Source: Agrobacterium albertimagni AOL15 (GTDB lineage: Bacteria > Pseudomonadota > Alphaproteobacteria > Rhizobiales > Rhizobiaceae). Taken from it: 64,000 bases of DNA. Positions 16,237-25,259 of this stretch are shown one piece after another. Position numbers and translations under genes: made by a program. Under the pieces are notes generated by a model. It did no database searches and was not told where the DNA came from. It saw only the letters and a list, made by a program, of their open reading frames with translations. Location: NCBI RefSeq assembly GCF_000300855.1, contig NZ_ALJF01000012.1:1-64000 (forward strand), written 5' to 3'. Each line of letters opens with the position of its first letter. The first letter of the stretch is position 1.

Positions 16237-17540
16237 ATGCGTGTTTCAAAGCTTGCCCTGCTGGTCGGGGCTCTGGCGGCGTCTTGGGCTTCGGGGGCTA
16301 TGGCCGAAGAGCAGAAAACTCTGACGTTCTGGACGTGGGCGCCGCCTGCTCCGGTGATCGACAAGGCGATCGCCGCTTTCGAGAAGGCCAATCCGAACAT
16401 CGACGTCAAGGTGACTTTCCTTGAATCGTCGGCCTATCAGCAGCGCCTGCCTCTCGCGCTCTCCTCAGGTGATCCCGTGGATGTGGCGGCCGTGCAGACG
16501 AGCAGACGAGCAGCATGGTCACGCTGGTCAAGGACTACCTGGAGCCATTGTCGGCACTTTATAGTCAATATGGCACCGCACCGATCGAGGCGCAGCTGGC
16601 GTCCAAGGCGCTTGAACAAGCCAAGCTTCTGGCGGGTGACGACACGCTTTACATCGCACCCATGGGCACACTGGGCTCGGTCGTAGCCTACTACAACCTC
16701 GATCTTATGGCGGAACTCGGGCTTGAGGTTCCGAAGGACCGCGGCGAACTGGCTGCCTTCGTGAAGACGGTTCAGGAAAAGCGGCCCGATCTCGTACCGG
16801 TCGCGTTTACGGGCGCGAACTGGTTCCTGGACGAGATCTTCGACACCATCGTCGAACAAGGCTCTCCGGGTTGGTTCAACAAGCTGCGATACAATCAGGG
16901 CGGTCGATTCGACATGCCTGAAGCCACGGCGGGCTTCGATGCCACAGTTGCTCTCTTCAGGGACGGCATCTTTGGCAAGGATACGCTCGACCTCGATTAT
17001 GGACGCTCTGTCGAACTCTTCCAGCAGGGCAAGGCGGTGATGTTTCTGCAAGGGACCTGGGAAATGGGCACCCTTTCGGTTCCCTTCCGCAAGGCGAATG
17101 GCGTGAAGCTCGAGAATGTCACCGTCTCGCCTTTACCGGTGATGATTGAGGGCGGCACGCCGGCGATCCGCAGCTTCATCGAAGTCGGTCTCGCGGTGCC
17201 GAAGAATTCGAAAAACAAGGCGGAAGCGGCAAAGTTCCTCGAGTTCATGACGACGGGCGAGGGCGTTGCACAATGGGACGACACGCTGTTCGTGGTGCCC
17301 TCGAAGCAGGGATACAGCCTGCCTTCAGCCTATTTCTCCAGCGAACGGACGGCGAAGGATTACGGCGTCGTTGCCGACCTCCTGCGCAGTGCCTCAAGCG
17401 ATCGCAACAATGTCTCGGATTTCTCCAATGTTGTCGGGGACGCGCTGATTCAATCGATCACCAGCGACGCGCCCGTCGATCAGCAGCTCCAGTATCTTCA
17501 AGGCGAATGGGATAGCGGGCGGTACTCGAACGCCCTGTAA
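16237..17540 (+). pseudogene. Sugar-binding protein gene (CUT1), split by an 8-bp duplication
   Basis: The first part (from ATG 16237, after GGGAGG) has a clear Sec signal peptide ending SGAMA, then EEQKTLTFWTWAPPAPVID and DPVDVAAVQTS. At 16495 CAGACGAG is duplicated in tandem, shifting the frame so that the first open frame ends at 16686. The rest of the protein continues in the correct frame as SMVTLVKDYLEPLSALYSQY to 17540. Removing one 8-base copy restores a 431-residue binding protein of normal length. The downstream frame is intact with no other lesion, so the change is recent, slippage-reversible or a sequencing error. As written, the transporter lacks a functional binding protein. Confidence 0.85.
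16495..16510 (+). repeat. Tandem 8-bp duplication causing a frameshift
   Basis: Two direct copies of CAGACGAG (16495-16502 and 16503-16510), followed by CAGCATGG. The extra eight bases change the reading frame of the binding-protein gene. Short tandem repeats of this kind arise and revert by replication slippage. Confidence 0.9.
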
Positions 17541-17543
17541 ATC

Positions 17544-17585
17544 GCGCTGCCCCGCAGCACCTGTCGTATGCGGGGCACGCTTTTT
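17544..17585 (+). terminator. Terminator/attenuator between binding protein and permease genes
   Basis: TGCCCCGCA (17548-17556) pairs perfectly with TGCGGGGCA (17569-17577). The flanking GCG/CGC may extend the stem, and TTTTT follows (17581-17585). Placed just after the binding-protein stop, it would reduce transcription of the permease genes, as is common in importer operons. Confidence 0.85.
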
Positions 17586-17599
17586 CTGAAGGAAACGCC

Positions 17600-18493
17600 A
17601 TGTCGAATCAGAAGCCGATCATCCATCGTCTCGGACTGCGGGAAGCAATCCTCTTCTTTGGTCCGCTCGCACTCATGTTTGCGGTCTACTATCTCTTTTC
17701 GACGGGCTTCCTGCTCTATACGAGCCTGCAACGCATCTCGATGTCACTCGTCAACGGCAAATGGGTTGGCCTGCAGAACTTTCAGCTTCTGCTCACCGAT
17801 CCACGTTTCCTCAAGGCCTTTGTCAACAATCTCGTTTTTGCGGGCGTGAGCATCGGGGCAGCCCTGACCATCGGATTCTTCATCGCTGTCACCCTGTCGG
17901 CGACATGGCGTGCGAGGACGCTGCTCTACACGATCTTCCTGCTTCCGGCGCTGATGCCGTTGTCGTTGGTCGCATCGGTGTTCCGCACCATGCTGGAAGC
18001 ACGCTTCGGCACGGTGAACGTCCTCCTGTCCGACATCGGCCTCGGGTGGATGGCACAGAACTGGCTGATCGATCCGACGCTCGCTTACGGCGTCGTGATC
18101 ATTCTGTTTGTCTACATCATCGGCCTGCCGGTGCTCTACTACACGGCCAATCTCAGCACCATCAACACCTCCCTGATCGAGTCGGCCGTCATCGACGGGG
18201 CGGGAACCTGGCGCCTCTTCGTCGAAATCCTGTTTCCGATCATGAAGGGCACGCATAGGACGATCGTCATTTCGACGCTGCTGACCAGCTTTCGCGCCTT
18301 CGACATTGTCTTCTTCTCCACCGGAGGCGGACCTGCCGGTGCGACGGAAATCACCGGCACCTACGTCTACACCTTCTCAACAACCGGCGCGAATGTCGGA
18401 TATGGGTCGGCAGCGGCTGTCGCCACGCTGCTGGTCACTCTCGTCCTCTCCGCCCTTCACATGCGGTTTTCCGGCAAGGATCGGCATCAATGA
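17600..18493 (+). CDS. Sugar ABC transporter permease (MalF/UgpA type)
   Basis: A 297-residue inner-membrane protein with about six hydrophobic helices, beginning with LFFGPLALMFAVYYLFSTGF. The EAA coupling loop is ESAVIDGAGTWRLFVEILFP, where the family has EAAxxDGA. The FDIVFFSTGGGPAGATE segment is typical of CUT1 permeases for oligosaccharides. AAGGAAACGCC precedes the ATG. The stop overlaps the next permease start by four bases. It forms the channel with that partner. Confidence 0.94.
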   Translation: MSNQKPIIHRLGLREAILFFGPLALMFAVYYLFSTGFLLYTSLQRISMSLVNGKWVGLQNFQLLLTDPRFLKAFVNNLVFAGVSIGAALTIGFFIAVTLSATWRARTLLYTIFLLPALMPLSLVASVFRTMLEARFGTVNVLLSDIGLGWMAQNWLIDPTLAYGVVIILFVYIIGLPVLYYTANLSTINTSLIESAVIDGAGTWRLFVEILFPIMKGTHRTIVISTLLTSFRAFDIVFFSTGGGPAGATEITGTYVYTFSTTGANVGYGSAAAVATLLVTLVLSALHMRFSGKDRHQ

Positions 18494-19317
18494 GCGCACC
18501 ACCCGACATGCTCTATCGTCGCCGCCACGAGAAGTTCGTGATGACGGCATTTCTCATCCTCCTGGCAGGGCTCTGGTCGCTGCCGCTGATTGCGGCCGTG
18601 TCGCGAGGATTTGCCTTCAACGGCGTGCAGAACTTCATCGACGTGCTGACGCAGGAGATCGGGGGCGTGTCGCTGCTGCGCACCTATTTCAACTCCTTCG
18701 CCATCGCGTTGATGCATGCATCCGTCGTCGTCATGATTTCTGCGCTCGCCGGCTACGGCTTCACCTTCTTCGAGTTTCGGGGACGGGAAGTCCTCTATTC
18801 CCTGGTGCTGATCTTCATGGCGGTGCCGCTCACCTCCATCCTCATTCCGCTGTTTTTCATCACACGCGAAGTGAACCTGCGGGACACACTCGTTGGTGTG
18901 GCACTTCCCGAGGCTGCCATGACGTTGCCCTTCGGCGTGTTGCTGGTTCGAAACTATGCAGAAAGCCTGCCAAAGACGTTCATCGAAGCGGCACTCATGG
19001 ACGGCGCATCGCATTTCCGGGTCTTCGTGGACATTTTCGTCCCCTTGAGCAAACCCGCACTGGTCAATCTAGGTGCCCTTTCGATCATGTGGTCGCTGCA
19101 GGATTTCCTCCTTCCCTCGCTGTTTCTGTCGGATGTCAGCCAGACCACGGCAGCACAGGCCGTATTGCGTTTCAAGGAAGTGCTGGGCGCAACGCCCCCC
19201 GGCATCGGGCGCTACAATGCCAGCCTCGTGCTTCTGGCGGTGCCAGCCCTTCTGGTGGTTTTGTTCGGCTTGCGCTTCATCACGCAGGGCCTGACGGCCG
19301 GTGGCGTGAAGGAATGA
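18490..19317 (+). CDS. Sugar ABC transporter permease (MalG/UgpE type)
   Basis: A 275-residue partner permease with six predicted membrane helices and the EAA loop IEAALMDGASHFRVFVDIFV. The segment FEFRGREVLYSLVLIFMAVP and the final ALLVVLFGLRFITQGLTAGGVKE match the short CUT1 permease. It overlaps the preceding permease (ATGA) and is followed after four bases by the fucosidase gene, so import and hydrolysis are co-expressed. Confidence 0.94.
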   Translation: MSAPPDMLYRRRHEKFVMTAFLILLAGLWSLPLIAAVSRGFAFNGVQNFIDVLTQEIGGVSLLRTYFNSFAIALMHASVVVMISALAGYGFTFFEFRGREVLYSLVLIFMAVPLTSILIPLFFITREVNLRDTLVGVALPEAAMTLPFGVLLVRNYAESLPKTFIEAALMDGASHFRVFVDIFVPLSKPALVNLGALSIMWSLQDFLLPSLFLSDVSQTTAAQAVLRFKEVLGATPPGIGRYNASLVLLAVPALLVVLFGLRFITQGLTAGGVKE

Positions 19318-19321
19318 AACG

Positions 19322-21739
19322 ATGAACGAGGACTGCACGCAGGCGGAGGCCGCAGGTAGGCCAACGGCCAAGGATTGCCGTGACACGCAGGAATGCCACA
19401 GGCTGTGGTACACGGCGCCCGGCCGGAATTTCAATGAAGCCCTGCCCCTTGGGAACGGCAGTCTCGGCGCGATGATCCGGGGCGGAACGGCGGAAGACCT
19501 GGTTTGTCTCAATGACGACCGGTTCTGGGCCGGACGGGACGCGCCCGCACCTGTCGCCACGGGGCCACTCGTGCTCGAAGAAGTGCGCCGGCGCCTGTTT
19601 GCGGGCGACGTCGCGGGAGCCGAGGCTCTTGTCGAACAGAAACTCCTGACAGACTTCAATCAGCCCTATCTCACGGCGGCTGATCTTGTGATCCAATGGG
19701 ATCACGATGCGGTGGAGCGCTACACGCGACAGCTCGATCTCAACACCGCTGTCGCGGAGGTCAACTATGTCGCATCACGGGTCGGGGGCGTCAGAAGACG
19801 GGCCTTTTCTTCGTTTCCCGATCAGGTTTTCGTGCTCGACGCCGGTTTTGCCGATCCATCACAAGCCAGAACGGTTCTTTCGCTGAGCTCCAAGACCCGC
19901 CATGTATCACGGATGTCGGCACGGGACCTCATCGTGGTGGCAGATGCGCCGTCGATGGTCGACTGGCGGGGTATCGACGACCGGATCCGCGATGGCGAGA
20001 ATATCTTCTACGAGGTAGATCCCCCGCGCCGCTGTCTGACGGTTGCCTGCGTTCTCGCGGCGTCTGTTTCAGTGCATGGCGAGGGGCTAGTTGTCGGGGG
20101 TGACTTCACGGTGCTCGTCGCAACGTCAGTCGGCAGCGATGTCGGACTACTGCTGGAGGATTGCCTGGCCAGGCTTGAGGCGGCGGAAAGCAGGGGCTTT
20201 TCCGCGTTGCTGGAACGCCATGTTGCAGCACATCGCGCGCTGTACGATCGGGCCGCCCTCACGCTCCGATCCCCAGTCGGACTGTCCGCTCTCCCGACCG
20301 ACGAACGTTTGCATCGACAGGCGAGCAAGATGCGCGATCCGGCACTGGAAGCTTTGCTGTTCAATTACGGCCGCTATCTGATGATCGCGTCGAGCAGGCC
20401 CGGATCGCGGGCGATCAATCTGCAAGGTATCTGGAACGACAAGGTGCAGCCGCCTTGGTGGTCCAATTATACGATCAACATAAACCTGCAGATGAACTAT
20501 TGGCCTGCGGAGCCCTGCAACCTTGCCGAATGCCACGAGCCGCTCTTCGATTTCGTCAAGAACCTCAGTCTCGCCGGGGCACGGACGGCGTCGGTGCAGT
20601 ACGGGATGCGCGGCTGGGTCGCCCATCACCAGGTGGACGGACGCTTCCAGACCACGGCGATCGGTGCGCTTAACGGGCGCGCTTATGACTTTCCGATCCG
20701 CTATGGTCTGTGGACCATGGGTGGTGCCTGGCTTTGCCAGCATTTCTGGCAGCACTATCTGTTCAACGGCGACACGAAATTCTTGCGGGAAACGGCCTGG
20801 CCGATCCTGCGCAATGCTGCCGAGTTCTATCTCGACTGGGTGGTGGAACTGCCGGATGGCAGCCTGACGACAGCGCCATCGACATCCCCCGAAAACAGCT
20901 ACCTCCTCCCGGATGGTACCCGCCACGCGCTCAGCATTGGCGCGACCATGGATATTGCAATTCTGCGGGAGTTCTTTTCGACGATCGTCGATGCGGCCTC
21001 CGTCCTCGGCATTCCGGACGACCCGATCGCCATTTCCGCGTCCGCCGCCCTGCCGCGCCTGCCCGGCTATGGCATCGCGGCCGACGGACAGCTTCTCGAA
21101 TGGCGGGAAGACCTGCCGCAGGCCGAGCACCCCCATCGCCATGTGTCTCACCTTTACGGCGTCTTTCCAGCAGCGCAGATCTCGCCAACCGAAACGCCAG
21201 AGCTTGCGGCCGCTGCCGCGCGCGTGCTCGAAGAACGCGGCGATACCGGAACCGGCTGGTCATTCGCCTGGAAGGCGGCGCTCTGGGCGCGGCTCGGCCG
21301 CCCGGAGATGGCCTATCGCAACATCGGTCACCTTCTCAATCCGGTCGATCCGGCGATCGAGCTGCAGGCCGACCTTGGCGGGGGGCTTTATACGAATCTT
21401 CTGACGGCTTGCCCGCCCTTCAACATCGACGCCAATTTTGGCTATACCGGCGCCGTCGCCGAAATGTTGGTCCAGAGCCAATCCGGTGAGATCGTCATCC
21501 TGCCGGCTTTGCCCAAAGCATGGGCCGATGGCGAGGCGCGGGGACTACGGTGCCGCGGGCAGGTCGAGATTGATATGGTCTGGCGTAGTGGAAGGCTTGC
21601 AGAGTTGCGGATTAAAAGCCAAATCATGCAAGCTCGCACGTTCAGATTGGATGGCGAGCCGCTAGCCTTGATGCTCCCCGCCGGCAGGGAGGTCCGTTTG
21701 CTCCGGACATTGAATGGCGGGATGGAAAGGGCGGCATGA
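19322..21739 (+). CDS. Glycoside hydrolase family 95, alpha-L-fucosidase-type
   Basis: An 805-residue cytoplasmic enzyme of GH95, the family of inverting alpha-1,2-L-fucosidases and alpha-L-galactosidases. The N-terminal beta domain begins FNEALPLGNGSLGAMIRGG. The (alpha/alpha)6 barrel has NYTININLQMNYWPAE (about residue 380-396), which supplies the two asparagines that activate water. EHPHRHVSHLYG (about 602) carries the proposed acid, and FNIDANFGYTG (about 699) the conserved Asp. No signal peptide is seen, so it should act on imported oligosaccharides. Fucosylated xyloglucan fragments or L-galactosyl pectin side chains are plausible plant substrates. Confidence 0.92.
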   Translation: MNEDCTQAEAAGRPTAKDCRDTQECHRLWYTAPGRNFNEALPLGNGSLGAMIRGGTAEDLVCLNDDRFWAGRDAPAPVATGPLVLEEVRRRLFAGDVAGAEALVEQKLLTDFNQPYLTAADLVIQWDHDAVERYTRQLDLNTAVAEVNYVASRVGGVRRRAFSSFPDQVFVLDAGFADPSQARTVLSLSSKTRHVSRMSARDLIVVADAPSMVDWRGIDDRIRDGENIFYEVDPPRRCLTVACVLAASVSVHGEGLVVGGDFTVLVATSVGSDVGLLLEDCLARLEAAESRGFSALLERHVAAHRALYDRAALTLRSPVGLSALPTDERLHRQASKMRDPALEALLFNYGRYLMIASSRPGSRAINLQGIWNDKVQPPWWSNYTININLQMNYWPAEPCNLAECHEPLFDFVKNLSLAGARTASVQYGMRGWVAHHQVDGRFQTTAIGALNGRAYDFPIRYGLWTMGGAWLCQHFWQHYLFNGDTKFLRETAWPILRNAAEFYLDWVVELPDGSLTTAPSTSPENSYLLPDGTRHALSIGATMDIAILREFFSTIVDAASVLGIPDDPIAISASAALPRLPGYGIAADGQLLEWREDLPQAEHPHRHVSHLYGVFPAAQISPTETPELAAAAARVLEERGDTGTGWSFAWKAALWARLGRPEMAYRNIGHLLNPVDPAIELQADLGGGLYTNLLTACPPFNIDANFGYTGAVAEMLVQSQSGEIVILPALPKAWADGEARGLRCRGQVEIDMVWRSGRLAELRIKSQIMQARTFRLDGEPLALMLPAGREVRLLRTLNGGMERAA

Positions 21740-21752
21740 GGGGAGTCCCTGA

Positions 21753-22799
21753 TTGACATCGAAAGAGGATCTTGAGCCGGTGCCGACCATGGCACGGTCG
21801 CGCAAGCCGACAATCCACGATGTCGCACGTGCTGCGGACGTCGCGGTCGGCACCGTGTCGCGTTTCCTCAATGGTCGTCCGATCCGTTCCTCCAGCCAGG
21901 AGCGGATCGAGATGGCGATCGCGCAGCTTGGCTTCGTCAAGAATGTCGCGGCTGCGACCATTCGCAAGGACGCAAGCCGGATGATCGGTTTCCTCGTCTC
22001 CTCCTATGACGAGCTGCAAATCGCCATTCTGGCAGGGCTGACGGCGCGGATGCAGGCGCGCGGGCGCATCGTGTTGCCACTCACGCATGATGGCAGCCCG
22101 GACACCATGTCGAATGCACTTCGGTTTTTCGAGGAGCATCGGATCGAAGCGCTCATCGCATCGGGCGATTTCGAAGCGATGCAGGCTTCTCCGCTCCTGA
22201 CAGGGCTCGATACGCATATCATCCTTTTCAACAACGACGTGCCGGCGCTGACCTGTGACAGGGTTTTGTTCAACGATGCATCCGGCATTAAAAAGGCCGT
22301 CGATCATCTCCTCGGCCTTGGCCATCGGCGCATCGGCTTGATTGCCGGACGGCCGGGACACAGCTCGGCGGAAGGCCGACTTGCGGGATATCTGCGAGCC
22401 ATGGCCGGCGGACCGGGTGTAGACCAGAGCCTGATCGTTGGACATGACTGGGAGCGCCAGACGGGTTACTTCGCAGGGATCGAATTGTTCGACCGACCCG
22501 ACCCGCCAACCGCGATCATCTGCGCCTCCTATTTGAGCGCCTTGGGATTGCTCGATCTGGTGCGAGAGCGCGGATTATGCGTCCCCAAAGACCTGTCCAT
22601 CATCAGTTTCGGCGATTGCGACACCTTTGGACTGATTGGACCCGGTATCGACGCGCTCAGTATGCCAGTGAAAAAGATCGTCGAGAACATCGACTATCTC
22701 TATGCGAGCCGCACAAAGGACCGACCTCGGACACCGGCCCTCGTTGAACTGGAACTCATTGTCCGAGGCTCCTCGGGCCAGCCTGCACTACTCTCTTAG
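21753..22799 (+). CDS. LacI-family transcriptional regulator
   Basis: A 348-residue repressor. The HTH is in TIHDVARAADVAVGTVSRFL with hinge helix residues following, and the periplasmic-binding-like ligand domain includes HLLGLGHRRIGLIAGRPG, GLLDLVRERGLCVPKDLSII and SFGDCDTFGL. The start is TTG 21753, preceded by GGGGAG eight bases upstream; ATG 21789 (MARSRKPTIHDVA) is the alternative but lacks a good ribosome-binding site. It is the last gene of the fucosidase operon and is the natural reader of the two palindromes at 14935 and 15069. Confidence 0.94.
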   Translation: MTSKEDLEPVPTMARSRKPTIHDVARAADVAVGTVSRFLNGRPIRSSSQERIEMAIAQLGFVKNVAAATIRKDASRMIGFLVSSYDELQIAILAGLTARMQARGRIVLPLTHDGSPDTMSNALRFFEEHRIEALIASGDFEAMQASPLLTGLDTHIILFNNDVPALTCDRVLFNDASGIKKAVDHLLGLGHRRIGLIAGRPGHSSAEGRLAGYLRAMAGGPGVDQSLIVGHDWERQTGYFAGIELFDRPDPPTAIICASYLSALGLLDLVRERGLCVPKDLSIISFGDCDTFGLIGPGIDALSMPVKKIVENIDYLYASRTKDRPRTPALVELELIVRGSSGQPALLS

Positions 22800-22928
22800 T
22801 CACTCCGCCTATTCAGCTATCTGGTTTTAGGGCGGCAACTCTCCGATCGGCCAACTTGACCCTAGGTCTCATCGGCGTAATCCTGATGATCCGGTGCGTC
22901 CGCCACCTTGCTCGCGCTGCGGAGCCGA

Positions 22929-23684
22929 ATGTCGATGTCAGATCAAGTCATATCCGTGAAGGCCGTGGAGGTTGATGTCTGGAGCTGGTCGCTCGATCAA
23001 CATTCTGTCGGCGACAATGATGGCGAGCGGCTGATCAGCAAGGATGAAACGGAACGGGCGAAGCGATTTCTCAGACCCGTTGATCGTCACCGTTACATTG
23101 CCGGTCGAGCGGGCCTTCGTCGCATCCTTGCTTCCTACCTCAAGCGCGATCCGGTCACCTTGTCATTGATCTACAACGCATGCGGCAAGCCGACTTTGGC
23201 GCACGACGAGGCTGCAGGTTTGCATTTCAATCTTTCTCACACTGCCGGCCTGGCGCTGCTGGGCGTATGCGCGCACGCGTCCATCGGTGTCGACATCGAG
23301 GAAATTCGGCCTTTGCGCGAGGACGTGGCAAGCCATTTCTTTAGCGCCAAGGAGTGCGCAGATCTTAACGCACTGCCCGAGACCGACCGGCTCAATGGGT
23401 TCTATCGCTGCTGGACCCGCAAGGAGGCCTTCGTCAAGGCGCAAGGGGCGGGACTTTCATTGCCGCTTGATAGCTTCGATGTTTCACTGGAGCTGGGCGA
23501 TGACACGTGTTTGCTGCGTCGGCTGGATCCGCAGATCGGCCCGCTCGATGACTGGACGGTTCGAAATCTCGACGCGGGCGCAGGCTTCTGTGCAGCGCTT
23601 GCCGTTCATTCCAAAGGGCGTGGTGTTACGGTGCGCTACCGCAACAGATGCGACTGGTCTTTAAACATGGCATCGATGATGTAG
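22929..23684 (+). CDS. 4'-phosphopantetheinyl transferase (Sfp/Gsp type)
   Basis: A 251-residue enzyme that transfers phosphopantetheine from CoA to carrier-protein serines. The start is ATG 22929 after GGAG; a TTG-started extension to 22908 is less likely. Motifs in order: GRAGLRRILASYL, NLSHTAGLALLGV, the metal-binding GVDIEEIRPL (about residue 119) and FYRCWTRKEAFVKAQGAGLS (about 157-176), the WxxKEAxxKA signature. It lies beside the synthetase operon and should activate its ACP and three PCP domains. Its 3' end overlaps the convergent gene by 49 bases. Confidence 0.95.
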   Translation: MSMSDQVISVKAVEVDVWSWSLDQHSVGDNDGERLISKDETERAKRFLRPVDRHRYIAGRAGLRRILASYLKRDPVTLSLIYNACGKPTLAHDEAAGLHFNLSHTAGLALLGVCAHASIGVDIEEIRPLREDVASHFFSAKECADLNALPETDRLNGFYRCWTRKEAFVKAQGAGLSLPLDSFDVSLELGDDTCLLRRLDPQIGPLDDWTVRNLDAGAGFCAALAVHSKGRGVTVRYRNRCDWSLNMASMM

Positions 23685-25258
23685 CGGCCATTGAGTGCAT
23701 CGAGGTGATGGCAGGCAATGATGCCGGCCGCGAAATCAGGGTCGATCCGCCGGATGCATCGTTCGCAATAGGTGTCGAGATTGAGCTCCTCGACCTCCAT
23801 GATGTTCAGGCCGTAGCCATAGATTCCGTGCTCGTTGCGCTGAGACGGTCGATAGAGCCGCCCGCCTCGTTCAAAGGGACGGCCTCCGTTGCGGGCGTCG
23901 ATGCTGCCGATGACAACGGGGTTGTTGTGATGGGGTTTCAGCCAGTTGAGATCCGGACCATCGACTTCGAAGAGGTGAAGTTCACTGCAATGATCTTCAT
24001 AGGCGTGGAACTCCGAGAGATTGGTGAAAAGCCACCATTTGCCGGATACCCGGATCATTGCGGAATCGGCAGGCGATTGACCTTCTAAGGCTGTCGCATG
24101 TAGCTCCCAGCGAAGGGGAAACTCGACAGAGCGCCAGACCTCCAGCCGTCGGGCCGTGTTGGTCTCCGGTATCATGAAGATACTGTCTCCATCGCGAAAG
24201 ACGAATGGATAGGAAAGATGGTAGGGCGCCTGAAGCGCAATTCCGATCCGTTCCAGCCGATCCCCTTTCAGACGTGAGACGGCAATATGGGCCTTGGTAT
24301 CGCTTGCATTGTAGGCTTCATAGAACACGAAAGTCTCGCCGTTTTCCTCAAATAGAAAGGGATCCGCACGAAACTCCCCGTGATCCGGTTTCAACAATTT
24401 GGCGGTCATCGGATCGAAGTCTTCGGGTTCTCCCTCGCCAACGAAAAGCGCCCAGGCCGGCGCCGCAATCTTCAGCTTCAAGGCAAGCGCCTGCTGTCCA
24501 CGCGCCAAGAGCGTTTTTGCAAGCTCTGCCATGTAAATGGCCAAGGCGCGCGGTGCCGGCGGTCCGGCTGCAGGTCTCCCGGTCACCGACGGCTCTGGTG
24601 TGATGGAGCGGGTTCTGGCCACCTTGCGTAACTCCCGCATGGCGAGGCTGACAGCGCGTTCCTTGATGAAGTCGCCGTTGCGGACAGCGCTGAATTTGGT
24701 GTTGAACTCCGCGCTCGCGAGCGTCCCCTCCGTGCCATGCTCCCCGCGGCAGACGGTGATGGCAAGCTCGGTTGCCGGTTGACCGGAGATCACCTCGCCA
24801 TAGCCGAACCAGTCCGCATTCCGATCGGCCGCATCCAGAAAAGAAAAGCGCCAGGCTCCGAAACGCAGCCCCGTGAAGATCTTCGGATCGAGATCAAGCG
24901 GAGAGAGCTGCAGAACCAGATCAAGCTCCGCGGTTAACCCACTCACAATGACCTTCTCCAGGGGCTCGACATGAAGGTCGCCGAAGCCAGGGCTGACGGT
25001 GCGGTAGACAGGTTGACGCCCCAAAGTCATTCGCTCCAGCGACGCAGCCAGCCGAAAGGCCGAAGAGCTTGCCTCCGTTCGCGCAGGACACAGGATCAAG
25101 GTCTTCAGGCAGAAACGGTCGTCAGCGAGGATCCGATCGATCAGCGCCAACTGCCAATTTTCCAGTTGGTCCTTCCGATCCACCAGCACGGCGATCCGAA
25201 TGGGGGCGAGGGGGCGATCGCCGGGTGTCTTTGCACCATAGGCTGCGCTTGCGTCCAT
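23636..25258 (-). CDS. Formyltransferase-like plus GH43-like beta-propeller protein
   Basis: A 540-residue protein, last gene of the synthetase operon, beginning one base after the C-PCP-TE stop (ATG 25258; longer frame to 25357 rejected). The N-terminal half resembles methionyl-tRNA-formyltransferase-like domains (IRIAVLVDRKDQLENWQLAL, then LDLVLQLS, FGAWRFSFLD). From about residue 290 a five-bladed-propeller-type region begins with RADPFLFEENGETFVFYEAY and HLSYPFVFRDGDSIFMIPET, with NNPVVIGSIDARNGGRPFE later. This arrangement resembles bacterial relatives of plant inositolphosphorylceramide glucosamine transferase and GH43-type folds. Tailoring, such as N-acylation or glycosylation of the product, is possible but not shown. 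Confidence 0.7.
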   Translation of the reverse strand: MDASAAYGAKTPGDRPLAPIRIAVLVDRKDQLENWQLALIDRILADDRFCLKTLILCPARTEASSSAFRLAASLERMTLGRQPVYRTVSPGFGDLHVEPLEKVIVSGLTAELDLVLQLSPLDLDPKIFTGLRFGAWRFSFLDAADRNADWFGYGEVISGQPATELAITVCRGEHGTEGTLASAEFNTKFSAVRNGDFIKERAVSLAMRELRKVARTRSITPEPSVTGRPAAGPPAPRALAIYMAELAKTLLARGQQALALKLKIAAPAWALFVGEGEPEDFDPMTAKLLKPDHGEFRADPFLFEENGETFVFYEAYNASDTKAHIAVSRLKGDRLERIGIALQAPYHLSYPFVFRDGDSIFMIPETNTARRLEVWRSVEFPLRWELHATALEGQSPADSAMIRVSGKWWLFTNLSEFHAYEDHCSELHLFEVDGPDLNWLKPHHNNPVVIGSIDARNGGRPFERGGRLYRPSQRNEHGIYGYGLNIMEVEELNLDTYCERCIRRIDPDFAAGIIACHHLDALNGRYIIDAMFKDQSHLLR

Positions 25259-25259
25259 C

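Noticed and set aside
16495..16515. Programmed ribosomal frameshift in the binding-protein gene
   Set aside because: There is no slippery heptamer or pseudoknot; the exact 8-bp tandem duplication explains the shift fully.
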